Assembly (NCBI GenBank): GCA_965216955.1
Contig: CBDCGV010000018.1
Location: 496,001 to 560,000, forward strand
Length of the DNA stretch: 64,000 bases
Source: CBDCGV01 sp965216955
Lineage (GTDB): Bacteria; Bacteroidota; Bacteroidia; Chitinophagales; JADIYW01
Direction: 5' to 3'
Part shown: in pieces, positions 25,703 to 34,021 of the stretch
How the letters are laid out: the number at the start of each line of letters is the position of its first letter
Numbering within the stretch: position 1 is the stretch's first letter
Made by a program: the position numbers and the translations under genes
The notes under the pieces: model-generated
Told to the model about the DNA's origin: nothing
Seen by the model: the letters and a program-made list of their open reading frames with translations, nothing else
The model's database searches: none

Positions 25703-28031
25703 CAGTTTAAAATTCATTTTCACCTTGTTCCTTTTGGGGAGTACCATCCATATTTCAGCACAAGAAAAATTCATCTTATCAGGTAAAGTATTAGACCAAA
25801 ATTCTGAGCCATTATTTGGCGCATCTATTTGGATTGAAGAAGTTGAAAATGGTACTACATCAGATATAAATGGCCATTTCAATTACCCATTATCAAAGGG
25901 CCAGTATACCATAAAAATTTCTTACATAGGTTTTGAGGACAAAATTGAAACAATTAAAATCAAAAATAACCAGCAACTTACCTTCCAGTTAGACGAAGGT
26001 GTTTCTCTTGAAACTATAACAATAAAATCAATCAATAGCAAAGCAAAAGACAATTTAGAGAACCCTTATTCTGGCTACATAAAAATGGAACAAAAAGATA
26101 TAGAAAGTTTACCTGCTATATTGGGTGAAACGGATGTAATCAAGACCATACAATTACTCCCAGGGGTTCAATCTGGTAATGAATCTTCTGCAGGGCTATA
26201 TGTTCGAGGTGGAAATACCGACCAAAATTTAATTTTGCTCGATGGAGCACCTATATATAATCCGACGCATGCTGCCGGATTTATAAGTGCCTTTAATACA
26301 GACATCATCAAATCCTTTGAAATTTATAAGGGTGCCTTTCCCGCCCAATACGGTAATAGGCTTTCTTCAGTGTTAGATATTGAAACACGAACAGGCAATA
26401 AAGAAAAGCTTACCGCTGAAGGTGGCTTAGGATTACTAACAGGACGCCTGAATCTTGAAGGTCCTATATTTAATAAGAAAGCATCTTTTATCGTTGCTGC
26501 AAGATCTTTTTACAGTTATTCTTTAGCTCGATCTATCTTACCAAAAAATATTAAAGCAGACCTTCCAAAGTATTTCTTTTATGACTTATATGGCAAACTT
26601 GATTTTAAAATTTCAGATAAAGACAATTTTTCGATCAGTGGGTTTTCAGGGGGAGATATTGTAAATTTTTCTCAAAAAGATGATGGTGAAACAACAACAG
26701 TTAACATACCATGGTACAATCACATGGTGTCTTCTACATGGAGAAGAAAATTTAAAGATGAGATTTTTGGGTATTTACAATCCTACTATTCAAGATACAA
26801 CTTTAGTTTTAAGCTTGAAGATATATATTCAACAGATATTGCAGAGGCTTCTATAAAGGATATTGGATTAAAGTACTTTGTTAATTTTTATCCCTCAAAA
26901 AACCATAAAGTTAGAACCGGTATTGATTTAAACTATATCGTTGTAAGGCCAGAAATTAAAAAAGGTTTAGATGAGTTTAATGATTCTACGGGAGAATACT
27001 CGCGAGTTATTAATGAGCAAGTTGTTGGACGTGATAGGAAATCCCTTTTGCATTCGATTTATTTAAACCACGATTGGAAAATCCATCCGAGATTAGATGC
27101 TTCTTATGGAATAAGGTTAACATATAATATCGCAAATAATGAAAATTTTCTAAGTGCAGATCCGAAAATTGCCATTAATGCAAAATTACACAGACAAGTT
27201 TCATTGAAATTTGGTTATTCTTATATCTCACAGTATGCACATATTCTGTCTAACTCAAGTGTCTCTACTCCCTTTGACATTTGGATATCTTCATCAGATA
27301 GAGTCCCTGTACAGCGCGCTCATGAAACTTCTTTAGGCGTTTCGACAAATTTCCTCAAAGACATTCTGATTGTCAATGTCACTGGTTATTATAAAAAAAT
27401 GTCTGGACAAGTTGGTTATTTACCAGGAGAGAACCTCTTTAACCATGAAGGGGAAATAGAAGATATTCTTACTACCGGAGATGGAACCGCATATGGTATA
27501 GAATTCAATTTTAAAAAGGAGCAAGGAAAATGGCAAGGATTTATCGCTTATACTCTAGCCTGGGCCAATAGAAAATTTGACTTGCATAATAATGGTGTAA
27601 AATATCCAGCACAATTTGACAGAAGAAATGATCTTGCATTATCCCTCAATTATAATATAAATGACAAATGGTCTATTTATGGATTATTCATCTTCGGAAG
27701 TGGTTATGCCCTTACGTTACCAACAGGAAAGTTTTTTGATCCAACAAAAAATGGGTGGAACAATCCACAACAGATAACACAGTTTACAGGGAAAAACACT
27801 TACCGCCTAAGCCCATATCATAGAATGGATATAGGAGCAAAATATACCATTAAAAAAGAAAAAATCAATCACATATTACGATTTGATATTTACAATCTTT
27901 ATAACAAGGCCAATCCATTTATCGTTTTACCTACTAATACAGTAAATGAAAATGAAATCACTTATAAAGTAATCGAATATTCCATCATTCCTACACTTCC
28001 ATCAATAAGCTGGCACTTTGAATTAAAATGA
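25671..28031 (+). CDS. TonB-dependent receptor with carboxypeptidase-regulatory-like domain
   Basis: A 786-residue outer-membrane receptor. A signal peptide ends in ISAQ near residue 31. Residues 35-115 are a carboxypeptidase-D regulatory-like domain (SGKVLDQNSEPLFGASIWI, SYIGFED). The plug domain follows with PGVQSGNESSAGLYVRGGNTDQNLILLDGAPIYNPTHAAGF, and the rest is a 22-strand-type barrel. No ATG precedes the signal peptide in frame, so TTG 25671 within the phosphorylase gene is the likely start, suggesting coupling. The partner DUF4249 lipoprotein follows with a 4-base overlap. The ligand is unknown; the pair is not a classic SusCD. Confidence 0.9.
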   Translation: MFQINYQLKHSSLKFIFTLFLLGSTIHISAQEKFILSGKVLDQNSEPLFGASIWIEEVENGTTSDINGHFNYPLSKGQYTIKISYIGFEDKIETIKIKNNQQLTFQLDEGVSLETITIKSINSKAKDNLENPYSGYIKMEQKDIESLPAILGETDVIKTIQLLPGVQSGNESSAGLYVRGGNTDQNLILLDGAPIYNPTHAAGFISAFNTDIIKSFEIYKGAFPAQYGNRLSSVLDIETRTGNKEKLTAEGGLGLLTGRLNLEGPIFNKKASFIVAARSFYSYSLARSILPKNIKADLPKYFFYDLYGKLDFKISDKDNFSISGFSGGDIVNFSQKDDGETTTVNIPWYNHMVSSTWRRKFKDEIFGYLQSYYSRYNFSFKLEDIYSTDIAEASIKDIGLKYFVNFYPSKNHKVRTGIDLNYIVVRPEIKKGLDEFNDSTGEYSRVINEQVVGRDRKSLLHSIYLNHDWKIHPRLDASYGIRLTYNIANNENFLSADPKIAINAKLHRQVSLKFGYSYISQYAHILSNSSVSTPFDIWISSSDRVPVQRAHETSLGVSTNFLKDILIVNVTGYYKKMSGQVGYLPGENLFNHEGEIEDILTTGDGTAYGIEFNFKKEQGKWQGFIAYTLAWANRKFDLHNNGVKYPAQFDRRNDLALSLNYNINDKWSIYGLFIFGSGYALTLPTGKFFDPTKNGWNNPQQITQFTGKNTYRLSPYHRMDIGAKYTIKKEKINHILRFDIYNLYNKANPFIVLPTNTVNENEITYKVIEYSIIPTLPSISWHFELK

Positions 28032-28993
28032 GATTATTTATGGAATTCAGGTTAATACTATACATATCGTTTTTTCTACTTCTATTTTCTAACTGCGTAC
28101 GAGAAAATGTTTTCGAAATTGATTTCGAAAATAAAACAGTCATACACAGTGTTTTTAACATTGATAAAAAAGCAGAGGTTTTTGTTTACAAAAATTTCCC
28201 TTTTGAACAAACCGCTACAGTAAAAGATGTATTGTTTATTGATGATGCTGTAGTCACTCTATTTGATGGAGAAAAAATATATGCAACCGAATTGAAAGAG
28301 CGTTCTGTTTCCTTTATTAATGACAATGGTTATTTAGATTCTTTTACAACAAAATCATACAAAACATTAGAAAAGATACCTCAAGGAGACACTTTATTTC
28401 TTACTGCGGTTACAACAGATGGAATATTCTCAGCAAATGAAGCACCAGTACATAAACCTATAATTTCACATATTGAACTGGATAGTATAGAGCAAACAAA
28501 CTTACCCGGATATTATAATTATTTTTTAAAGGTGTATTTGGATGAGGTTATTGTATCAGACTTTTATAGGTATCGGCTAAAATACACTTATGACTATATA
28601 GACACGCTCTTCACTTATGATACATTAGGAAATATAGTTGATTCAAGATTAGACACTTTTACACTTCGGAATAATAATCTATCCAATAATTTTATTCCGG
28701 GTAATGAAGCTATTAACACTCCTATTTACATCTTTTTAAATAATCAAGTGCCCTTAATTGGCAATAAAGAAAATCCATATGAATTAGAAATCACCTTTTA
28801 TAACTACCCCTCTTTTTATGTTGAATATTTACAAAACATAAAAGATTTACCCCGAGCAGATCAGTTTCAGGACCCATTTAACGAGCCCCTCAATAATTTA
28901 ACAAATATAAATGGAGAAGATGCGCTAGGAATTTTTTCTGTTATTTCTCCTTCAGAAACCTCCACTTTTGAAGTTTACCCAAAGTTTGATTAG
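28028..28993 (+). CDS. DUF4249 lipoprotein, partner of the TonB receptor
   Basis: A 321-residue protein with a lipoprotein signal ending FSNC (Cys23 from the first Met). The sequence VFVYKNFPFEQTATVKDVLFIDDAVVTLFDGE fits the start of DUF4249, and GDTLFLTAVTTDGIFSANE fits the next strand pair. DUF4249 genes regularly follow TonB-dependent receptor genes in Bacteroidota and are thought to be surface lipoproteins that help ligand capture. ATG 28028 overlaps the receptor stop by four bases (ATGA). A second Met at 28040 would shorten the signal but keep it intact. Confidence 0.85.
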   Translation: MRLFMEFRLILYISFFLLLFSNCVRENVFEIDFENKTVIHSVFNIDKKAEVFVYKNFPFEQTATVKDVLFIDDAVVTLFDGEKIYATELKERSVSFINDNGYLDSFTTKSYKTLEKIPQGDTLFLTAVTTDGIFSANEAPVHKPIISHIELDSIEQTNLPGYYNYFLKVYLDEVIVSDFYRYRLKYTYDYIDTLFTYDTLGNIVDSRLDTFTLRNNNLSNNFIPGNEAINTPIYIFLNNQVPLIGNKENPYELEITFYNYPSFYVEYLQNIKDLPRADQFQDPFNEPLNNLTNINGEDALGIFSVISPSETSTFEVYPKFD

Positions 28994-28997
28994 CTGG

Positions 28998-29741
28998 TTA
29001 TTCCATTTTAGATAGAAATACACTCAACCCTTCTTTCATTTGTGCATTCATTTTATACCGAATCGTCTCTTTTAAATAAGTTGCGACACTAAAATTAGGT
29101 GTATCTAAATGCTTATAACTAGTTATGGCATTTTGTCTATCTTCTAACCCATTAGAAAGCGCATTATTAAACAACTCAATAAACGATGGATCTATTTCCT
29201 TTAGTGAAACCCAACAGGCAAATACAAAAGGTAAAGAGGTATGGCTTTTCCAGGCTTCGCTAAGATCATATTGATAAGGAAATTTATCTAACAATCTTAT
29301 AGCCCTATCTCCTATTACAAGTCCTGCGGTAGTTCCGGTAATTTCTTTTTGAAATCCAGTAAAAGCGGGTTCTAGTTTACAACTCACCTGCCAATATTCT
29401 TTAATTAAAATTTTACAAAGCTGTACAGATGTTCTAGATTGATAATCAAGAAAGATTGTTTCTATGTCTGAAATAGGAACATCTGAAAATATTTTCACCG
29501 TAGTAACGGGCCCATTAGAAGCAATACAATAATCAGAGATTATCTTATAATCAGGCAGATCCTTTAAAATAGCAACGGGAACCAATGCCAGGTTAACTAT
29601 GGCTTTTTCCAATTTATAAGCACTTTGAGCAGGATAATCTAATTCTAAGTCGATAACATCAATGAGGCTACTATCTTTTAAGCCATCAATAAATGGAACC
29701 GTGTTTAAGTAATTAACCGCAGAGATTTTAATTTTTTCCAT
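28998..29741 (-). CDS. mqnA: Chorismate dehydratase MqnA
   Basis: A 247-residue periplasmic-binding-protein-like enzyme. ISAVNYLNTVPFIDGL at the start, DLALVPVA-type NLALVPVAILKD, and ASNGPVTTVKIFSDVPI followed by LDYQSRTSVQLCKIL are the MqnA hallmarks. It converts chorismate to 3-[(1-carboxyvinyl)oxy]benzoate, the first step of the futalosine menaquinone pathway. It directly abuts the upstream histidine phosphatase gene and shares an operon with mqnE. Its end faces the DUF4249 gene with a 4-base gap. Confidence 0.93.
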   Translation of the reverse strand: MEKIKISAVNYLNTVPFIDGLKDSSLIDVIDLELDYPAQSAYKLEKAIVNLALVPVAILKDLPDYKIISDYCIASNGPVTTVKIFSDVPISDIETIFLDYQSRTSVQLCKILIKEYWQVSCKLEPAFTGFQKEITGTTAGLVIGDRAIRLLDKFPYQYDLSEAWKSHTSLPFVFACWVSLKEIDPSFIELFNNALSNGLEDRQNAITSYKHLDTPNFSVATYLKETIRYKMNAQMKEGLSVFLSKME

Positions 29742-30353
29742 TTATTTTAAATGATCGGTATTATTAAAAATTTCAATTTTGAATTGATCATTACCATTCA
29801 AAAGCAACTTATACAAACAGGTATTAGAATGTGGAAACTCATCCATTTGAGCAATGGATTTTTCCGTCATTGAACACAATAAAGCTCTGATTGATCTTCC
29901 ATGAGAACAAACTAATATTTTTTGATGTTTACTTCTTTTTATTTCATCTATCCAAGGTTTTTGCCTTTCTGCGAGATCAAATGCGCTTTCACCACCATCA
30001 ATTTTAATTTTAAGATAGCCTTCTCTCCATTTTTGAATAATATCTAAATATCGTTTATGTAACTGTGGGTCATGTGCAATTCCTTCATAAATGCCCCAGT
30101 CTATTTCGTCTAATGCAGGAGTTTCTATATGATGAAGCCCTTTTCTAATAAAGTCATCCATTGTTTGATGGGTACGGCGTAATTTAGAAGTATATAATAC
30201 ATCAAAGTCAAAGCTGCCATAAGCATTGAAAAAAGCTGCTGCTTGCGCTTTACCAGTCTCGTTTAAACTTGAATTAACCCCTCTTCCCTGAACAATTTGT
30301 TTCAGATTATAATCTGTCTGTCCATGACGAACTAAGTAGATTTCTTTGATCAT
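29742..30353 (-). CDS. Histidine phosphatase family protein
   Basis: A 203-residue phosphoglycerate mutase-like protein. YLVRHGQTDYN holds the phospho-accepting RHG motif, TSKLRRTHQT the second Arg, DEIDWGIYEG the Glu, and VCSHGRSIRAL the second His. It should dephosphorylate a small phosphoester. It lies between mqnE (13-base gap) and mqnA (no gap), so it is part of the menaquinone operon, though no phosphatase is known to be needed there. It may act on an unrelated metabolite. Confidence 0.88.
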   Translation of the reverse strand: MIKEIYLVRHGQTDYNLKQIVQGRGVNSSLNETGKAQAAAFFNAYGSFDFDVLYTSKLRRTHQTMDDFIRKGLHHIETPALDEIDWGIYEGIAHDPQLHKRYLDIIQKWREGYLKIKIDGGESAFDLAERQKPWIDEIKRSKHQKILVCSHGRSIRALLCSMTEKSIAQMDEFPHSNTCLYKLLLNGNDQFKIEIFNNTDHLK

Positions 30354-30366
30354 TTATTCACTATAA

Positions 30367-31548
30367 CTAATTATACATTCTTGCGGCCTCCTGCTTATCT
30401 TCTTCAAACTCATAATTTGAATAATCCTGCAAGTGATTATAAATAGTATCCCGCTCTATTGGTGTTCTGCCTACATTTCGGATTAAATTCACTATTTCTC
30501 TAGTTGTCATAGCTGGTTTTTGCTCTTCAGCACCAGCCATGGAGTAAATCTTTGTGCTATCATCAATGGTTCCATCAATATCATTAACTCCATAGTTCAA
30601 AGATATTTGAGCTGTTTCTCTACCAATCATTGGCCAATACGCCTTTATATGATTGAAATTATCCATATAAATACGAGCCACCGCATACATTTTTAAATCT
30701 TCAATAACAGAAACTTCTGAAATATGAGACATCTGGTTCTCTTGATTTCGAAACTTTAATGGAATAAAGGTGTTGAAACCATTCGTTTTATCTTGTAATT
30801 GACGTAAACGCTCCATATGATCAATTCGATGTTGATAATCTTCAATATGACCATATAAAATTGTAGCATTAGAAGGCATCCCTAAGCTGTGTGCTGTTTC
30901 ATGTATCTCCAACCATTGTTGAGTACTGCATTTATCAGCACATATTTGAGCTCTTATTTCCTCGTCAAAAATTTCTGCACCTCCACCGGGCAAAGAGTTT
31001 TGTCCACAATCTCTTAAATATTGAAGTCCCTCTTTATATGACATTTTTGCCTTTCTACACATATATTCTAATTCTACCGCAGTAAAAGCTTTAACATGTA
31101 TATCTGGTCTTAACTTTTTTATCTTTTGAATCAATTCTCCAAAGAAATGAAGTCCCATCTTAGGATGCACCCCTCCAACAATATGTACTTCAGTAACATT
31201 CTTATCTTGGTAGTTTTTTACAATATTCAACATATCATCCATTGAATATTCCCATCCCTCATGCTTATGTTTTAATAATCGAGAATAAGAGCAAAATTTA
31301 CAGTCAAACACACAAATATTAGTAGGTTCAATATGAAAATTTCTATTAAAAAAAGTGATATCTCCGTGCTTTTCATTTCTAATATAATTAGCCAACGCTC
31401 CTATGTAACCAAGCTCCCCTTTTTCAAATAAAAGCACTCCTTCTTCAAAGCTTATTCGCTCTCTTGCAATTACCTTCTCTCCTATTTTTTTTAGCTCTTT
31501 AGATAAGCTTAAATCATTTAGTATGGTATTTATAGCAGCTACCTCCAT
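30367..31548 (-). CDS. mqnE: Aminofutalosine synthase MqnE (radical SAM)
   Basis: A 393-residue radical SAM enzyme. EPTNICVFDCKFCSYSR carries the CxxxCxxC cluster (Cys79, Cys83, Cys86). VHIVGGVHPKMGLHFF, SLPGGGAEIFDEEIR and GHIEDYQHRIDHMERLRQLQ are typical of MqnE/MqnC-type enzymes; the length and N-terminus favour MqnE, which joins the chorismate-derived product to SAM-derived adenosyl to make aminofutalosine. Start of the mqnE - phosphatase - mqnA operon. mqnB, mqnC and mqnD are not in the window. The 187-base upstream gap holds only AT-rich sequence and a weak 6-bp dyad. Confidence 0.9.
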   Translation of the reverse strand: MEVAAINTILNDLSLSKELKKIGEKVIARERISFEEGVLLFEKGELGYIGALANYIRNEKHGDITFFNRNFHIEPTNICVFDCKFCSYSRLLKHKHEGWEYSMDDMLNIVKNYQDKNVTEVHIVGGVHPKMGLHFFGELIQKIKKLRPDIHVKAFTAVELEYMCRKAKMSYKEGLQYLRDCGQNSLPGGGAEIFDEEIRAQICADKCSTQQWLEIHETAHSLGMPSNATILYGHIEDYQHRIDHMERLRQLQDKTNGFNTFIPLKFRNQENQMSHISEVSVIEDLKMYAVARIYMDNFNHIKAYWPMIGRETAQISLNYGVNDIDGTIDDSTKIYSMAGAEEQKPAMTTREIVNLIRNVGRTPIERDTIYNHLQDYSNYEFEEDKQEAARMYN

Positions 31549-31735
31549 GGTTCTAATTCTTTAGACAATTTATAAAGATATTGAAAGTGAGATAAAGGCT
31601 ATTTAAGGTATAGTTAATTCAAAATGATGCTAAGAATAAGTTAGTTAAACAAAGTATATTTTACTAGTATAAAAACGACATAATTCATTTATTATCAAAT
31701 GATAAACAAGTTATATATAAACTAAAAATTCAATT

Positions 31736-32563
31736 TTATACCTTAAGATCATACCCGCATGATTTACAAAATTTTGCATCATCATCATGATCGTCAAATC
31801 CACAATTTTGACAATTTTGAGTGTTGGTTTTTAATCTGTTATTTACATTGGCTAACTCTGCCGTGACAATACCTGTTGGAACGGCAATTATTCCATAACC
31901 CATTATCATAATCATCGCTGATAGCACTCTTCCTAAAGGAGTAATTGGAGTGATATCCCCATATCCGACTGTTGTTAAAGTTACAATAGCCCAATAAATA
32001 CTAACTGGAATATTGTCAAATCCACTATTCGCATTTCCTTCTACCAAATACATCATAGAACCTATAACAACAACTATTAGTAATACTGTAGTTAGAAAGA
32101 CTACTATTTTGGGCCTACTAGCTTTCAATGCCTGATTTAAAATTGCTGTAGCACCTAAAAATCTTACAAGCTTAAATATTCTAAAAACTCGTAAAAGGCG
32201 TAAGATTCTAATAACCAGCAAATAATGACTGCCTGCAATAAAAAGACTTAGATAAGTAGGAATGATTGATAATAAATCTACAATGCCAAAAAAACTAGTC
32301 ACATATTTTAGAGGCTTGTTTACTACCCACAATCGCAGAAAATATTCAATTGTGAATATAATTGTTAAAACCCATTCTGTGATCATGAAAAATTGATGAT
32401 ATTTCTGATCAAAGAAATCGACGCTTTCTAGTATTACCATTAACACACTAACCAAAATGAGAATCAATAAAAAGACATCAAAACGCCTCCCCAAACGAGT
32501 ATCTGCTTCAAAAATCACCTCATGTATAAACGCTCTTAAGCTTTTGTTTTTTCCCACACTCAA
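31736..32563 (-). CDS. Voltage-gated-type potassium channel with C-terminal zinc ribbon
   Basis: A 275-residue six-helix ion channel. Helices S1-S3 span about residues 29-110. The S4 sensor has basic residues every third position: Arg119, Arg122, Arg125, Arg128, Lys131, Arg134. The selectivity filter TTVGYGD is at 197-203 between S5 and S6. After S6 a short tail ends in C251xxC254 and C266xxC269, a zinc-ribbon-like knuckle. No ATG fits; TTG 32563 or GTG 32557 must start it. It diverges from the 443-aa gene and lies next to trkAH, so the region handles K+. Confidence 0.9.
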   Translation of the reverse strand: MSVGKNKSLRAFIHEVIFEADTRLGRRFDVFLLILILVSVLMVILESVDFFDQKYHQFFMITEWVLTIIFTIEYFLRLWVVNKPLKYVTSFFGIVDLLSIIPTYLSLFIAGSHYLLVIRILRLLRVFRIFKLVRFLGATAILNQALKASRPKIVVFLTTVLLIVVVIGSMMYLVEGNANSGFDNIPVSIYWAIVTLTTVGYGDITPITPLGRVLSAMIMIMGYGIIAVPTGIVTAELANVNNRLKTNTQNCQNCGFDDHDDDAKFCKSCGYDLKV

Positions 32564-32633
32564 ATGCTTATAATAAAGTTTAAAACTTCAAATTAACTTA
32601 AAAATTTCTCTTTCCATATCAATTTGTTACTAC

Positions 32634-32660
32634 CTTAGTTGGTTATTTTAACCAACTAAG
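32634..32660 (+). promoter_or_regulatory. Perfect 12-bp palindrome abutting the 443-aa gene start
   Basis: Arms CTTAGTTGGTTA (32634-32645) and TAACCAACTAAG (32649-32660) are perfect reverse complements around a 3-base TTT loop. The right arm ends one base before ATG 32662. A -7-like TACCTTAG (32631-32638) overlaps the left arm. The site could be a repressor operator on DNA or a hairpin in the RNA that hides the start codon; sequence alone cannot decide. Confidence 0.6.
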
Positions 32661-32661
32661 C

Positions 32662-33993
32662 ATGAAACAAAGGACATTTCATTATATCAAAAATCCAGAT
32701 ATAAGTAAAGTTGCCTCTGACAACAACAATCACCTTAAATATACCTATCAATTTGATATTCAATCATATGAAATTGAATCAGTCGATACTTTTGAAGACG
32801 AATTGATTCTTTTAGCACTTCCTATTGATTCTCTTCAAAACGTCGACAATCTTCTATATCATTTTGGTTTAAATGATAATTCATACTATTTCTTTAAACA
32901 GTGCAAAGATTTAGTTGCCGTACCAGAAAAGCATACCGATGAAGAAGGCAAAGGATCTTCTGATCTTCAGGCCTATTTTCACAACATCCCTTATTCTTTT
33001 ATGTCTATTAATGAGACGGCATTGGTAATTGTTGCATTACATCCGTTAAAAGGTAAGGACACCAATGGCTTAAAAGATTACAATTTAATTGGATACATAC
33101 ATTGCAATGAGCTACCTGCAAGGAATGATAAAGGAGAAATCCAACCTATCTACTATTACAATATGCTTCGTATAAGCACAAAAACAGTAAACAACGAAAA
33201 AATATATCGAAGAAAACGTCTTTTTATGATGCTTTTCGCTATATATGACAGGGTTGTAGATATTAATGGGATTGATTTCATTTATGCTTCTATGGGAAGA
33301 GAAAATAAAGCCATCAATGATGGCCTCAACAAATCAACAACCGCGCACGGACACTATTACCATAGAATACCATACAATATGTACATACATGCCAATAAAG
33401 TATTTGGCAAAAAGGGATACGTCAAAAAACTTATTGATATTACTAATGATCCTCAAAAAATAGAACAATTCTACAATGTCGTTCATGAATCCATGAAAAA
33501 CTATATGTTCTATAATCATCATTCACTTGAAGTATTTAAGGGGTTTGTGAGCAAAATAACTAGCTATTCTAAAAGCAGTCGGATTTATGTCCTCGAAGAA
33601 AATGGAAAAATAAAGGCAGGCACATTTGCAGTTAATTGGGGGGACTACTTTTCAATGGAACTGGAAGAAGCCAATGGCTTACTAAAAATTGTTGAGCGAA
33701 TGGAGTTAACCAATCGAATTCTATATCCAATTCTAAATTATGGACAACCCGAATATTTTAGAAAATTGATTAAAGGAGTAGCCAGCATTTATTTAAAAAA
33801 ATACGGTTGTAAGATCACCTTATTACCCTCTTATAAGGGAGATCCGCTAGATAAAGTAAAAAAGAGCATCATGAAAGATGAGACCTATTACTTTATGATT
33901 GCCAGAAATAAAGAAAGATTAGAGCAATTAATGGAGCGCTCAAAAGACAATAACGGGAATGTTAGAATTTTTACAGATCAACCAATGTTATAG
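32662..33993 (+). CDS. Conserved-looking hypothetical protein of the K+ cluster
   Basis: A 443-residue soluble protein with no signal or membrane helix. I recognise no family. It looks like two alpha/beta halves: residues 1-190 (with LIGYIHCNELPARND) and 200-430 (with FIYASMGRENKAINDGLNK, then IYVLEENGKIKAGTFAVNWGDYFSMELEE, a strand-loop-strand that recalls GNAT acetyltransferases, and LLPSYKGDPLDKVKKSIMKDETYYFMIARN). The GNAT idea is weak. The gene starts right after a perfect palindrome, diverges from the potassium channel gene and precedes trkA by 28 bases, so it may be in the trkAH transcript. Confidence 0.55.
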   Translation: MKQRTFHYIKNPDISKVASDNNNHLKYTYQFDIQSYEIESVDTFEDELILLALPIDSLQNVDNLLYHFGLNDNSYYFFKQCKDLVAVPEKHTDEEGKGSSDLQAYFHNIPYSFMSINETALVIVALHPLKGKDTNGLKDYNLIGYIHCNELPARNDKGEIQPIYYYNMLRISTKTVNNEKIYRRKRLFMMLFAIYDRVVDINGIDFIYASMGRENKAINDGLNKSTTAHGHYYHRIPYNMYIHANKVFGKKGYVKKLIDITNDPQKIEQFYNVVHESMKNYMFYNHHSLEVFKGFVSKITSYSKSSRIYVLEENGKIKAGTFAVNWGDYFSMELEEANGLLKIVERMELTNRILYPILNYGQPEYFRKLIKGVASIYLKKYGCKITLLPSYKGDPLDKVKKSIMKDETYYFMIARNKERLEQLMERSKDNNGNVRIFTDQPML

Positions 33994-34021
33994 CACTAAA
34001 CAAGCGATTTCTTTTTGATAT

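Noticed and set aside
31692..31705. TTATCA / TGATAA dyad downstream of the channel gene as a terminator
   Set aside because: Short AT stem and no T-run after it in the reading direction.
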